Source of the DNA: Prorocentrum cordatum | Taxonomy: Eukaryota > Sar > Dinophyceae > Prorocentrales > Prorocentraceae | Length of the DNA stretch: 64,000 nt | Assembly: GCA_963575745.1 (NCBI GenBank) | Contig: CAUYUJ010000677.1 | Coordinates: 2,501 to 66,500 of the forward strand | Direction: 5' to 3' | Shown here: one piece after another, positions 35,977 through 47,605 of the stretch | Layout: each line of letters opens with the position of its first letter | Numbering within the stretch: position 1 is the stretch's first letter | Program-made: the position numbers and the translations under genes | The notes under the pieces: model-generated | Told to the model about the DNA's origin: nothing | Database searches by the model: none | What the model saw: the letters and a program-made list of their open reading frames with translations, nothing else

Positions 35977-37000
35977 GATGACGAGGAGTAGCAGAAGGGG
36001 GAGGACGAGCAGGAGGAGGAGGAGGTGGAGGGTGGAGTGGAAGCAGGTGGATGAGTAGGACAAGGGGGAAGGATGCTGATGCTGATGATGCTGCTGCTGA
36101 TGATGATGACGATGATGATGGTGATGCTGATGATGATCATTTCGATGCCGATGCTGATTACGATAATGATGCTGATGATGCTGATGATGTCGAGGATGAT
36201 GGTTCTGATGTTGATGATGCTGATGGTGATGATGCTGATGATGATGATGATGCTGATGATGATGCTGATGCTGCTGATGATGGTGACGATGATGCTGCTG
36301 CTGATGATGATGCTGAGGATGCACTGCTGCTGATGCCGATGACGATGATGCTGCTGCTGACGATGACGATCATGCTCATGATCATGATGATGATGACGAT
36401 GCTGGTGGTGTTGACTATGCTGGTAATGCTGATGCTGATTACGAGGCGTAGTACGAGGAGGATGGTGAGGAGGAGGAGGAGGAAGAGGAGGAGGAGGAGG
36501 TGGAGGCGGAGCGGACGGCGGCGGATGAGTAGGACAAGGGGGAAGGCTGCTGATGACGATGATGCTGATGAGGATGCTGATGGTGATGATGAGGATGATG
36601 ACGATGCTGATGACGATGCCGATGTTGATGAGATGATGCTGATGATGATATTACTGATGATGCTGATTATGATGATGCTGATGATGGCGGTCATGCTTAT
36701 GATGCTGCAGCCGGTGCTGGTGACGATGTCGATGACAACTGCGATGACGATGACAATGGATGGCGATGACGAGGATAATGGTGATGATGATGAGGATGCT
36801 GATGCAAGTGCTGACGATGATGATGCTGCTGCTGATGATGATGATGATGATGATGGAGATTATGCTGATGCTGCTGATGATGATGCTGATGACGACGATG
36901 ATGAGGATGCTGACTATGATGGTGATGACGACGATGCTCCTGAAGACGATGCTGGTGCTGATGCTGGTGCTGATGCTGATGATGCTGATGCTGATGATGC

Positions 37001-37032
<32 letters not shown>

Positions 37033-37521
37033 TTGCTGATTTAAGTGATGATGGTGGTGGTGATGATGATGCTGATGGTGATGCTGATGATTCCGAGGGG
37101 ATGGTGGCGAAGACGATGCCCATGCTGATGCTGATGATGATGATGCTGATGATAATCGTGATGCTGATGATGATGATGATGATGGCGATGATGATGATGA
37201 CGATGATGATGTTGATGCTGCTACTGATGATGCTGCTGCCGATGATGAGCACCATACTGATGATGATGCTGACGATGATAATGAGGTTGATGCTGCTGCT
37301 GTTGCTTCTGCTGATGCTGATGATGTTGATGATGCTGCTGATGATGCTGATGATGATGGCGATGATGATGATGATGTTGATGCTGCTACTGATGATGCTG
37401 CTGCTGATGACGATCACGATACTGATGATGCTGCTGACGATGATAATGCGGTTGATGCTGCTGCTGTTGCTTCTGCTGATGCTGATGATGTTGATGCTGC
37501 TGCTGATGATGATGGTGTTGG

Positions 37522-37565
<44 letters not shown>

Positions 37566-37700
37566 CTGATGATTATTGTATTGATGAGTATGATGATGAC
37601 GATGATGGTGCTGCTGATGATGATGACGATGGCGATGACGATGATGCCGATGCTGATGATGCTGATGATGCTGATGATTTTAATGCTGATGATGCTCAGT

Positions 37701-37731
<31 letters not shown>

Positions 37732-37770
37732 GGATGATGATGCTGATGATGATGCTGATGATGATGATGC

Positions 37771-37805
<35 letters not shown>

Positions 37806-37830
37806 CTTACGATGATGTTGGTGATGATTA
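35100..37830. repeat. 2.7-kb GAT/GCT array with higher-order structure
   Basis: Continuous degenerate tgatgatgctgatg units. A non-repeat marker (gatgagtaggacaaggggga) occurs at 36047 and again about 476 bp later, each preceded by a GGA-rich block and a gatcatgatcatgatg block, showing that segments of the array were duplicated. The very long Asp- or Met-rich open frames are not genes. Confidence 0.95.
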
Positions 37831-38045
37831 TGATGAGGAGGAGGTGGAGGAGGAGGAGGAATACGAATACTAATCATAACAATGCGATGAGGATAAAGCA
37901 GATAAGGAGAGGAGGCTGAGTATGAGGAGGAGGAGGATTTAGAAGCAGGCGGTAGGAGGAGGAGGAGGAGGAGCAGAAGGAGGAGGAGGAGGACGAGGAG
38001 GAGGAGGAGGAGGAAGAGGAGAAGGAGGAGGATCAGGAGGAGCAT
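37831..38045. repeat. GGA-rich degenerate array
   Basis: Mostly gaggag and ggagga units, interrupted by an AT-richer insert (about 37860-37905). It follows directly on the GAT array. Confidence 0.9.
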
Positions 38046-38439
38046 CAAGGGTGTGGTCCCGCGCCTGGCGCCAGGAGCGTCTGTGCCTGGACGAGGAGTG
38101 CTCCGAGCAGGACTGGCCGCGCTGCTGCCAGGCCGCGGCCTGCCCCTCCGAAGGTGATAGGGGGCGCAGGAGCGACGGGCGGAGGCAGGACGGGGGGGGG
38201 CGCAGACTTCGATGCCGAGCAGCTAGCTCTGGGGTCGGGGGCGTCCAAGAGGAACGGTTGCCACGATTCATTGTACCAGCAGCATCGAGAACAGCAAACC
38301 TCTCGTGTACCTTCGGCTTCTTCGTTGCGGTCTTCTCGTGTACCTTCGGCTTCTTCGTGAGGGCCTGGCTGGTAGTCGTGGTGCCGTGCGGTAGGGATTC
38401 AATTGAGCTGTCACATTTTCACAAGAAAAACATCGAGAA
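38046..38439. other. unassigned spacer with 32-bp direct repeat
   Basis: ctcgtgtaccttcggcttct occurs twice in tandem (about 38302 and 38335). No gene is supported. Confidence 0.6.
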
Positions 38440-40700
38440 CAGCACAACGCAATTCAGCAGCGCCACTCTGGGACGGCAGTGCTGGCCCCAGCACAGACCC
38501 CAGCATCGAAGCCAGCAATCATGCCAGCATCGGCGCCTGCATCGTCGGCCATGGCCACCCTGGCCCCGAAGTAAACATCGACGTGCGCACCGACGCCAGC
38601 ACTGACTACGGCATTGACGCCAACACCACCGCCAACAGCGTCGCCAGGATCTTCACCACCACCGAAAATAGCATCGACTCCAGCGCAGGAGCCTACATGG
38701 GCTCGCCCGCCGACGCCAATGTCGACCTCGGCATCGACGCCTGCGCCGACGCCCGCATCGATGCTGGCATCGAGGATCACATCGAGGACGCAACAGACTC
38801 CAGCATCACAATCCGCACCCATGCCATCATCGACACCGCCGCCGACCCCATTGCCAGAACCAGCCCTCGCGACAGCACCGAAGCCAGTTACGACAAACGC
38901 ACTGAGCACATCACCAACTCCAGGACATAAGCATGCATCGGCCCCTGCACTAGCGCCAGCACTGCCCCCGGCATCGACGCCTCCAACACCAGCATCTACT
39001 CCAGCTTCTACGCCAGAACCCTCGCCAGCATCGATCTCACCATCGATGCTGGCATTCCAGACAGCACTGACTCCGCCATCGGGGCCACCAGCGACGTCGG
39101 CATCGACGCCAACACCAGCGTCGACCTTAGCGCCAGCGCCATTGCCCACACCTTCATCGACCTCAGCATCAACGCGAGCAGCGGAGACAGCCCGCCCCCC
39201 GGCACGGGGCCCGCATCCACCGCGTTATCGGCACCAGCGTCGACTCCAGCATCGAAGACAATGTGTGCTCCATTATTAATGTTTGCATCAACGACATCAC
39301 CGATAACGGTGCTGACTCCAGCATCGACGCCAACATTGACCCCTGCACCGACGCCGGCAGCTAGTCCAGCATCTACGCTTGCACCGATTTCATCATCCAC
39401 TCCAGCCGATGCCGATCCCGATGCGATCCCGATGAGGGTATCGTGGAGGAAATGGTCTTGGGAGCTGTCAGCGAGGAGGTTGAGGAGGACCTGGAGGCCA
39501 TGACGGCGATGGTGGGGGTCGTGGAGGCTGCCGCCGACAGGGGGCCTGCATGGATACCCCCGCCGACGCCGACGCCGACACCATCATCGACGCCAGCGCC
39601 GACGCCCGCATCGACGCCAACGCCGACGATCGCATCGAGGACGCCACCGGCTTCCAGCATCGGAACCCGCACCCAGGCCATCATCGACGCCGCTGTCGAC
39701 TCCAACGCTGGACCCAGCGCTCGCGACAGCGTCGAAGCCAATGTCGACGCCACCGCCAACGCCACCGTCCAAAGACATACCGACGCCGGCACTGCCTACA
39801 GGGATGCCCTCAGCACCGGCGCCAGCATCCGTGCCAACATTGAGGGCAGCTTCGATCCCAGCACCGGCGCGAGCGCCGACTTCAGCATCGACGCGTTCAT
39901 TGCCCCAATCGAAAACGCCACGCCAGCTAAAAAGGTCACCATCGTCAGCTCAGGAGCCAGCATCGTTGACAGCAGCGCCCCCAGCATCGAATACAGCGCC
40001 CAGGCCTGTGCTGACGCAACGCTAGCAACGACGCCAGCAACGGCGCCGACGTCACAGACAGCAGCGACCCCGACACCGCATGTTGGACGAGCGTCAACAT
40101 AGATGCCAGTATCGACGCCAACATCGACGCCTGCACTAACGCCAACAATGACGCCAGCATCGACATCAGCGCCGAAGCCAGCATCGACTCTGTCACAGGA
40201 GCGTGTATGGACGCACCCACCGACGCCAAAATCGACCTGGTATCGACGCCAGAACTGACGCCCGCATCGATGCCAGCGGCGACGATCGCAACAAGGAGAT
40301 TAGTTGCCGACTCCAGCATCGGAATCCGCATCCATGCCATCATCGACACTGAATCCAGCATCGATACAAGCACCGAGTACAGCACCGACCCCAGCACAGG
40401 AGCTTGCATCGACGCCCGCACCCACGCCACCGTCGGCCTCAGTATCGACGCCCGCACCTAGGCCAATAGCGGCCTTCGCAGCGGCGCCAGTAACGACCCT
40501 GGCATCGACCCCGGCATCGACGCCGGATTCAACCCCTGCATCAAGGCCACCACCCAACACTGCACTGACTCCAGCACCCGAGCCAGCACCTACGACATCA
40601 CCAACACCAGCATCGACGCCAGCAACCACGCCAGCATCGACACCCGCATCAATCCTCGCGACGGCACCGAAACTAGCCCTCCCACGCGCCTGGCGACACA
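38440..40700. repeat. 12-bp GCATCGACGCCA minisatellite, 2.2 kb
   Basis: Units close to gcatcgacgcca or agcatcgacgcc run for about 2.2 kb with substitutions and small indels. The period is a multiple of 3, so one phase stays open for long stretches (Ser-Ile-Asp-Ala or Thr-Pro-Ala-Ser on plus, Gly-Val-Asp-Ala on minus). Indels move the phase repeatedly, which argues against one selected reading frame. Confidence 0.9.
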
Positions 40701-40948
40701 CCACGACTGCCACATGTGCCCTTCGCCGACTGCCCGCGCGACGTCATGCCCAGCGCTCCCGCCGATGCCGCGTCCGATGCCCTCCCCCGTCGTCTTCTCC
40801 TGAGGGGGCGGAGGAGGAGGAATGGGAGGAAGTTGTGGGTCGGGGTTGGAGGTGGCGGCGTGGCCCCGGCTTGCGCGCCTGTCTTTCTCTCCCCTCCTGC
40901 GCTCGCTTCGTTCGTCGTGCCCCCTCGCCCTCTTCTTTCGGGCCCCTC

Positions 40949-41156
40949 TGATGGGCATGTTTTCCATCACCCCCACCACCACCATCAGTTGGAGGGGGAG
41001 GGGGTCCTCCTCCTCCACCTCCTCCTCCTCATCGTGCTCCTCTTCCTCGTCCTCCTCCTCCTCCTCCTCGTCCTCCTCCTCCTCGCCCTCCTCGTCCTCC
41101 TCCTCTTCCTTCCCCCCTCCAACTCATGGTGGTGGTGGTGGAAAACAGGCCCATCA
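40949..41156. mobile_element. foldback element, copy 2
   Basis: The left arm begins tgatgggcatgttttcca and continues through CCACCACC to cagttggaggggga. The right arm is its near reverse complement, with ccctccaactcatggtgg leading to gaaaacaggcccatca. Paired arms are about 50 bp. The loop is a CTC-rich tract of about 100 bp, as in copy 1 at 30013-30183. Confidence 0.8.
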
Positions 41157-41565
41157 CCCTCGTCCGTCCCCCCCTCCCGCCCCTCGCCGGTCCCGCCGCG
41201 GTGCTCGGGCCGTTTGCGGAGCGGCACCCCCTCCTGGCTTACCATTTTCGATGCCGCCTGAGGGGGGTGGCCTGGTCGCGCCCTGGAGGGCTCTCAGACC
41301 ACCGTAAGGCGTCAGGCACAGGAGGGGGAGGAGGAGGAGGAGGAGGAGGAGCAGGAGGTCCAGTGTAAACCCAAGACTATTATTCAACGATCTGATAGGC
41401 CCCGCAATTGCGGATAAGAGTGAGGGGGCGGGGGTCGCCAGCGAATCACGAGGTTCGAACGAAAAACTTGAAGAGGCCCGCCCCAGGCGCCGATTTTTTG
41501 TGACATACGTAGCGAGCCCGCCCGTAGCGTGCCCGCCACAGGCGCATGTGTGTGAGAACAACAAT

Positions 41566-41815
41566 GTCGGTGGGTCGCGGGGTGGGTCGCGGGTGGGTCG
41601 CGGATGGGTCGCGGGTGTGCCGCGGGTGGGTCGCGGGTGGGTCGCGGGTGGGTCGTGGGTGTGTCGCGGGCGGGTCGCGGGTGGGTCGCGGGGTGGGTCG
41701 CGGGCAGGACGACGACAACAACAACAAGCATAGTCTTCACCGCGGATCCCTACTTCAGCCACGCACCCAGGGACAATGTAAGACCGTTCGGCCCCTCACT
41801 CTGATAACAATAAGT
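41566..41815 (+). repeat. dispersed repeat RepD, copy 1, with GGGTCGCGGGTG array
   Basis: A GTGGGTCGCG-type minisatellite (about 13 units, 41570-41705) is followed by a single-copy tail that includes cacgcaccca near 41759 and gaccgttcggcccc near 41781. The same array plus tail occurs reversed at 63611-63790, so array and tail travel together. Confidence 0.75.
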
Positions 41816-42119
41816 CCTCGCTCAAAGTCCCCTCTCACAGGCCCCTACAAAGATTTCATCATCACTGAGGGACGTGCCCCGTTGGAGGACAACCGTTCTA
41901 AACATCCGAATTGTGCCTTCAACGCCGCGAATCACCGTTACGGTTGCGTTCTGACAATGCAGAATCGTGCCTGAATGCCGTTTCTGGGATTCCAGCTCCA
42001 CAAATCAACGCAACGGTTGCGCCCTGACGGCCCGACATTGTGCCCAGACGCTTCTTGGGGGATGGTAGCCATGAGAACCCTCGAAACTGGTGTAAACTCT
42101 CTGAACTGATGCGCTCGGC

Positions 42120-42350
42120 GCTAAGGCGAGCGCCACAGTTTGCACAGGAGCCGCCCTCCAGCCGTGAAGCTCCTGCCAATGCTTAAGACGAGCGTGCGCC
42201 GCGTTACGGCGCGAGTTGCATCTTGAAAGCCACCCGCCGTCCATCCGTGAAGCCCTTGCAAGCTTTCCAGACGAACTCTCGCGGCGCTAAGTTTTGAAAA
42301 CCGCCCGCCCTCCCTCCGTGGCACTGTTGCAACTTGCAAGCTTCATGATC
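42120..42350. repeat. degenerate tandem repeat of about 75-80 bp
   Basis: Three diverged units share a gccgccctcc(a/g)tccgtga-like block, tgcaagct and an agacga(g/a)c block. Confidence 0.65.
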
Positions 42351-42429
42351 AGAAGTGGTGAGGACGTCTCAGGCGAAGCGCCTGGCCCGCAATTTCGACA
42401 GGCCCCGTGGTGCGACAGGGAGGAGTCCT

Positions 42430-44016
42430 TTGTAAGGAAAAGGAATCGAGGAGGAACACGAGGAGCATGAGAAGGAGGAGGAGGAAGAGGTGCCTGATTT
42501 TTGCACCATCGTCGATGACTTTGGTCGTGAAATCTCCCTCACTCTCTCCAGCCCTAAGCTTATTAAGATCTTTTGCAAGGAAGCTGTCTTTCGCTCCCTG
42601 GAACGGATCTCTGGAGACAAGTACGGTGTGGGGGCTCGGCTTTGTTGGGACGTTGCCAAGAATATCCTGGGGTCCAAAAAAATTGGGGCTAAGACAAGGG
42701 TTGGGTCAGATCCTTAGCGACCAAGGCATGTTGGACTGCAGGTGACTTGGCCTCTGCAGGATATTTATTTCCTGATCGGTGACAGCTTTGTGGCGAAGCT
42801 AGAGACACTTTTTTTCACCGTCTCTATGAATGCCCTGCTGTTCAGCAGGAACGCGATGAAGTTCTTCCTATGTGGCTTCAAGAGGAAGCCCGCCAAGCTG
42901 GCCCTGACTCTGAGGACGCAGTGTTATTCTTACATGGGGCTCTGAGGCATCCAGGAGATCTCGCTCCTCCTCCTGCTACGAGTACTGGAGTCGTCTATGA
43001 CTGGTTTACGGGTCTGCTGCCTGACCCGTCAGATGCTGCTGCTCCTCCCTCCATTCCTCCTTCCAGTGGGATCTGGGGGCACCTGTTCATGGACGGCTCT
43101 TGCCGCCGCCACACTGTTAGAGAGCTGTCTCGGGCTGGTTGGGCCGTGGTCATGGTCTCTCAGGCTGGGGAGCGCCTCGGGGTTTTCAAAGGTCCTCTTT
43201 GGGCCCCTTGGCCTCAGACCCTCCAAGGCTCTGAATTTGGGGCCCTGGCCTGGACGGGGCTTTATTCAGAAGGTCCCTCTGACTGCTACTCAGACTGCAG
43301 CAATGTGGTGAATTTCATGAACCTCGGACAGGCGGACGCCATCTCTGGGAAGCGTCAGTATGCTGGCCTTGTCACTCAAGCGCGCCAGCATTTCGGGTCT
43401 AATGTTTCTTCTTTTGTTCAGGTTGCAGCTCACCGTGACCTCGATGAAGAGGGGCTCAGTGCGCGAGAGAAGTTCTTGCGTGTTGAGAACCACTACGCCG
43501 ACGTTGCGGCCAAGGAAGCTGTGTTGCTTCACCCCAGCTGGTCCCCCTTCTGAAGAGGAAGACCTACGGAGACGGCTGAAGATTGCTCGTCTCGTCTTGC
43601 TGGCAGGAGCGGAGCTCCTGCCGCTGTGGCCCAAGCTTGAGTTCCGAGGCCTGGAGCGTGCTCCTAGGCCCCAGTCCTCGGACGCTCCATTGCTGGAAGT
43701 ATGCCACGAATGGACCAAGCAGGGAAACACTTGGCGTTGTAGAGTTTGCCTTCGTGGATCACCTGCCCGTTGGACCAAGGGGTCCTGGAGTCCAAGGGTC
43801 ACCGTGTAATTGCGTTTCCTTGCAATGACAAGAGCCACCTGTTTTTTGCATGTCGTGCAAGTTTTACAGCAGTGGGGGTCAAGTGATAGGCCTGGGTCGC
43901 AAATGTGGACACCCGACGGAGTCTGGCTTGAAGAATATTCGCAAGCTCCGAAAAGGCCTCCACCCTGACAAGAAGGGTGTGTTTGTTGACATTGATGAAT
44001 TCATCCCTCTGCTGTA
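42430..44016 (+). mobile_element. LINE C: 3' fragment with RNase H
   Basis: Only the 3' end of a LINE is readable. A post-RT segment (42490-42717) reads MPDFCTIVDDFGREISLTLS and CWDVAKNI. After a frame change, an RNase H domain spans about 43075-43545: LFMDGSC (first Asp), GSEFGALAW (Glu), YSDCSNVVNF (Asp), and NHYADVAAKEA where the last catalytic Asp is expected. A Cys-containing tail ends at TAA 44014-44016 after CKFYSSGGQ, KCGHPTESG and DEFIPLL, separated from the RNase H by frameshifts. The RT is missing or unreadable. A GAT array starts about 100 bp downstream. Confidence 0.8.
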
Positions 44017-44119
44017 ATTACAGGTGAAATCTTTCTGTTGCATCAGTTCTCCTTTGGCTGTTATTGCAGTTCGCTGTTCAGGGGAATGTGCGTCGCTGCC
44101 AAAAAAGAGGAGGAGGACG

Positions 44120-44660
<541 letters not shown>

Positions 44661-44759
44661 GAGGCAGGAGGCAGGGGGGAGCAAGAGGAGGGGGAAGGCG
44701 GAGGGAGGAGGAGGCGGCGACAGGCGCGCTCTCGCGCGCGGCGCGCGTCGGGGGGGGGG

Positions 44760-45000
44760 GGGCCTCAGCGGGCCCTTTGGCGGCCTTCCGAGGTCTCGGC
44801 GGCCCTTTGGCGGCTTTTCGCTGGCCCCTCGGCGGCTCTTCGGCGGCCCTCTGGCGGCCCTCCGGCGGCCCTTTGATGGCCTTTCGCTGACCCTTCCGGC
44901 GGCCCCCTCGGCGGCCCTTCGCCGGCCCTTCGCTGGCCCTTCGGCGGCCCTTCGCTGGCCCTTCGGCCTCCCGGGGCCGGCTGGCTTCGGCGGCGCCCGG
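44760..45000. repeat. TTCGGCGGCCC minisatellite
   Basis: Degenerate units of 11-15 bp (ccctttggcggcc, cttcgctggcc) repeat about 17 times. Confidence 0.8.
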
Positions 45001-45184
45001 CGACGCGCGCGAGGGCGGCGCGGCGGGGCGGCCCCGCGGGAAGGCCGTCGCCACCTGCGCCGAGTTCGGGCCGGCGGCGTGCCCCGCGGGCACGGCGCTG
45101 CGGCGCGGCTCTCGGAGGAGGAACGGGTAGCGATACGGCTGCCCTTCGGCCGTCGTCCCCTTGTTGTCGGCCTCCTGGAGGGCC

Positions 45185-45275
45185 CTCGTTCGTCGCCATC
45201 GCCGGATTCGCTTCGACGTCCTGGTCGGAACGCGCCCCAGAAGAGGTCCGGGGAGTAGCGGTATGGGTACCCTGT
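45185..45275. repeat. dispersed repeat RepB, copy 2
   Basis: Contains cgtcgccatcgccggattcg, then gcgccccagaagaggtccgg and ggagtagcggtatgggta, matching the other RepB copies. Confidence 0.65.
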
Positions 45276-45982
45276 GGTTTCCCCAGGCTCGGAGGCCCGG
45301 GAATGCCACGGCGCCGTGTGCAGCGCTGCCGACACGGGCGCTCGGAGTCTCAAGCGGTGGCGAGGCGTCCTGATTTGCCGATAGGCCCGCCAGATAATGT
45401 TCTAATAATTTGTTGTGGTCTGCACGGGATGTCTTTGTAGAGTATTTCTGGCTGAGACAGTCTTGTTATAGCACATCGGCTTTGTGTTCTGAGGACATTG
45501 CTTTGGTTAGAGCACGATCGGCGAAAGCACGACCGGCGAACATATCTGTATCCGCGCTCTCGCGGTCTGGATTCCAGGGCGCGATCCCGCGGATACGCGG
45601 TCGCACGGATACGTTCCGTTTGGGGCATCCGCGAAACATGCACCCCGGATCCACGGGGTCGCGGCCCAGGGGCCTGGCCCGCGAGGCCGCGGATACGATT
45701 TTTTTCGCCTGCGAGGAAAGAAGTGGGGGGACGAGGTCTGTACCCGGACCTCCGACGACATGATGTTTATATGGCGGTTTTTTTTCCTTCATTTTCTTCC
45801 TCCTGGGGCCGCTTTCGGGCTCCATGAAGCATGGATCCGGGACGCAAAGCTGCCTCGGGGAAGGGGTCGGGAATTCTAATTATAAATGATCCGGGGCTCG
45901 GGGCCCACGGGCCCCCTGCCCCCTCCAGATGGGATGGGTCTCAGGGTCCCTCGGGGGCCCCCCCCCATATGGGTGGGGGGGA
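45276..45982. other. unassigned region
   Basis: No gene is seen. The segment 45555-45700 has recurring gcggatacg motifs, weakly repetitive. Confidence 0.5.
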
Positions 45983-46330
<348 letters not shown>

Positions 46331-46759
46331 TCCGCTCTGGCTCCCTGAAGCACCGCAACACGACGCCACACCCAGAGGGAGGCGACGATGGGGAAGACAC
46401 CGTCGATGACGATGTTGCTTCTCCTCCTCCCTCCGTCCACCTCCTCATCCCTCCCTCCTCGTTCCTTAGCCCTCTCTTCCCTACCTTGCTCCCTTCTCTC
46501 ACTTCTTTCCTCCTCCTCCCTGATGGGGGGGGAGGGCATGATCCCGTACCCACTACCGCACGCCCACAGTGGAAGACCCCACCACGCCACGCCCACAGGG
46601 GGTTCCCATCGCGCGGGGGGGGGGGATGCCGATGGCATCAGCATGAGGGGGATGGGGGGGCAGACCCTGGATCATATATCCACCGCTCTGGGTCTGCGTT
46701 CAGAGGGTGGAGACGATCCCGAGAGGAGGAAGTGTATTATCGATGCCGCTGTTCGTCCT

Positions 46760-46865
46760 GGAGATCCATCGTCGCCACGGCTGGATTCTTCCATTCTTCT
46801 CGAGATGGTGGTCAGGGAGCACCCCAGGAGAGGTCTGGGGAGCAGCGGTATCGGTATCTTGTCCC
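46760..46865. repeat. dispersed repeat RepB, copy 3
   Basis: Contains tcgtcgccacggctggattc, then gagcaccccaggagaggtct and ggggagcagcggtatcgg. It lies about 40 bp before RepA copy 3. Confidence 0.7.
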
Positions 46866-46904
46866 CCCATATTCCAGCGAGCACGGGGGTTTAGATTGAA
46901 GGGT

Positions 46905-47065
46905 AGAAACACGATGACCCTGACCAGGATGTCGCTGAATCTTGTCGACGCCGATCTTGGTCATCGTTCATGCCGTCTGTCGCCGATTCGCGTGGATGAT
47001 CCAAGATTGGAGATGCCCAAGATGGTTTTAAGCGTTCAATCCTGGTCATGGTTCTCGTGTTCTTG
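46905..47065. repeat. dispersed repeat RepA, copy 3
   Basis: Contains gtagaaacacgatgaccctg, gatcttggtcatcgttcatg and cctggtcatggttctcg. It aligns end to end with copy 2 but with scattered substitutions. Confidence 0.6.
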
Positions 47066-47164
47066 TTTTCGGGCGTAGCTCGCGAGGCAGACTGACTGAA
47101 CTGAACTGAGCTGAACCGGACTGACCTGAACTTAAAGAACAGAACTGAGCAGACTGGTCGCACC

Positions 47165-47441
47165 CGTTACGCGACGGTTTTATTCTCAGCCGCCGAGAGC
47201 GCAACCCATGGCGCAACCGGTAGGAGACTGTTTTTTTCTCGGCCGCTGAGGGCCCGAGACGGTTTCATTCTCAGCCGCCGAGGGCACAACCTATGGCGCA
47301 ACCGATAGGAGACGGTTTTATTCTCGGCCGCCGAGGGCGCAACCTATGGCGCAACCGATCGGAGGCGGTCTTATTCTCGGCCGCCGAGGGCGCAACCTAT
47401 GTCGCAACCGATAGGAGACAGCTTTATTCTCGGCCGCCGAG
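47165..47441. repeat. 53-bp satellite, 5' block
   Basis: About five units of a satellite with period close to 53 bp: ttctcggccgccgagggcgc, then aacctatggcgcaaccgata, then ggagacggtttta. Each unit contains the near-palindrome ctcggccgccgag. The array breaks at 47441 where LINE D begins and resumes at 53602. Confidence 0.92.
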
Positions 47442-47443
47442 AT

Positions 47444-47465
47444 TCCGTAGCCATTTTGGCTCAAG
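47444..47465 (+). other. relict dinoflagellate spliced leader (DinoSL)
   Basis: These 22 bases match the dinoflagellate spliced-leader consensus at every position, with T at the variable first base (core ccgtagccattttggctc). The next bases are AC and not GT, so this is not an SL RNA gene donor site. It sits exactly at the 5' boundary of LINE D, immediately inside the satellite flank. The simplest reading is that a trans-spliced LINE mRNA was reverse-transcribed and inserted. Confidence 0.95.
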
Positions 47466-47605
47466 ACCATGCCTCCCTCCGCGGAGGACACGGATACCGC
47501 TAGTCCGCGGCTCGCCCATCAAAGTTTCTCTGCTGGCACCACTGTGTTCGGCAAACTCGCTCGACACCTGTGTCTGCTGACCGTACTCGCCTGTGTGCCG
47601 TTGCC

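Noticed and set aside
35012-37919. Long Asp-rich or Met-rich open frames as genes
   Set aside because: They are six-frame translations of a degenerate trinucleotide array, open in several frames on both strands.
47444-47480. Spliced-leader RNA gene
   Set aside because: The 22-nt leader is followed by AC and not the GT splice donor required of an SL RNA gene, and LINE coding sequence follows.
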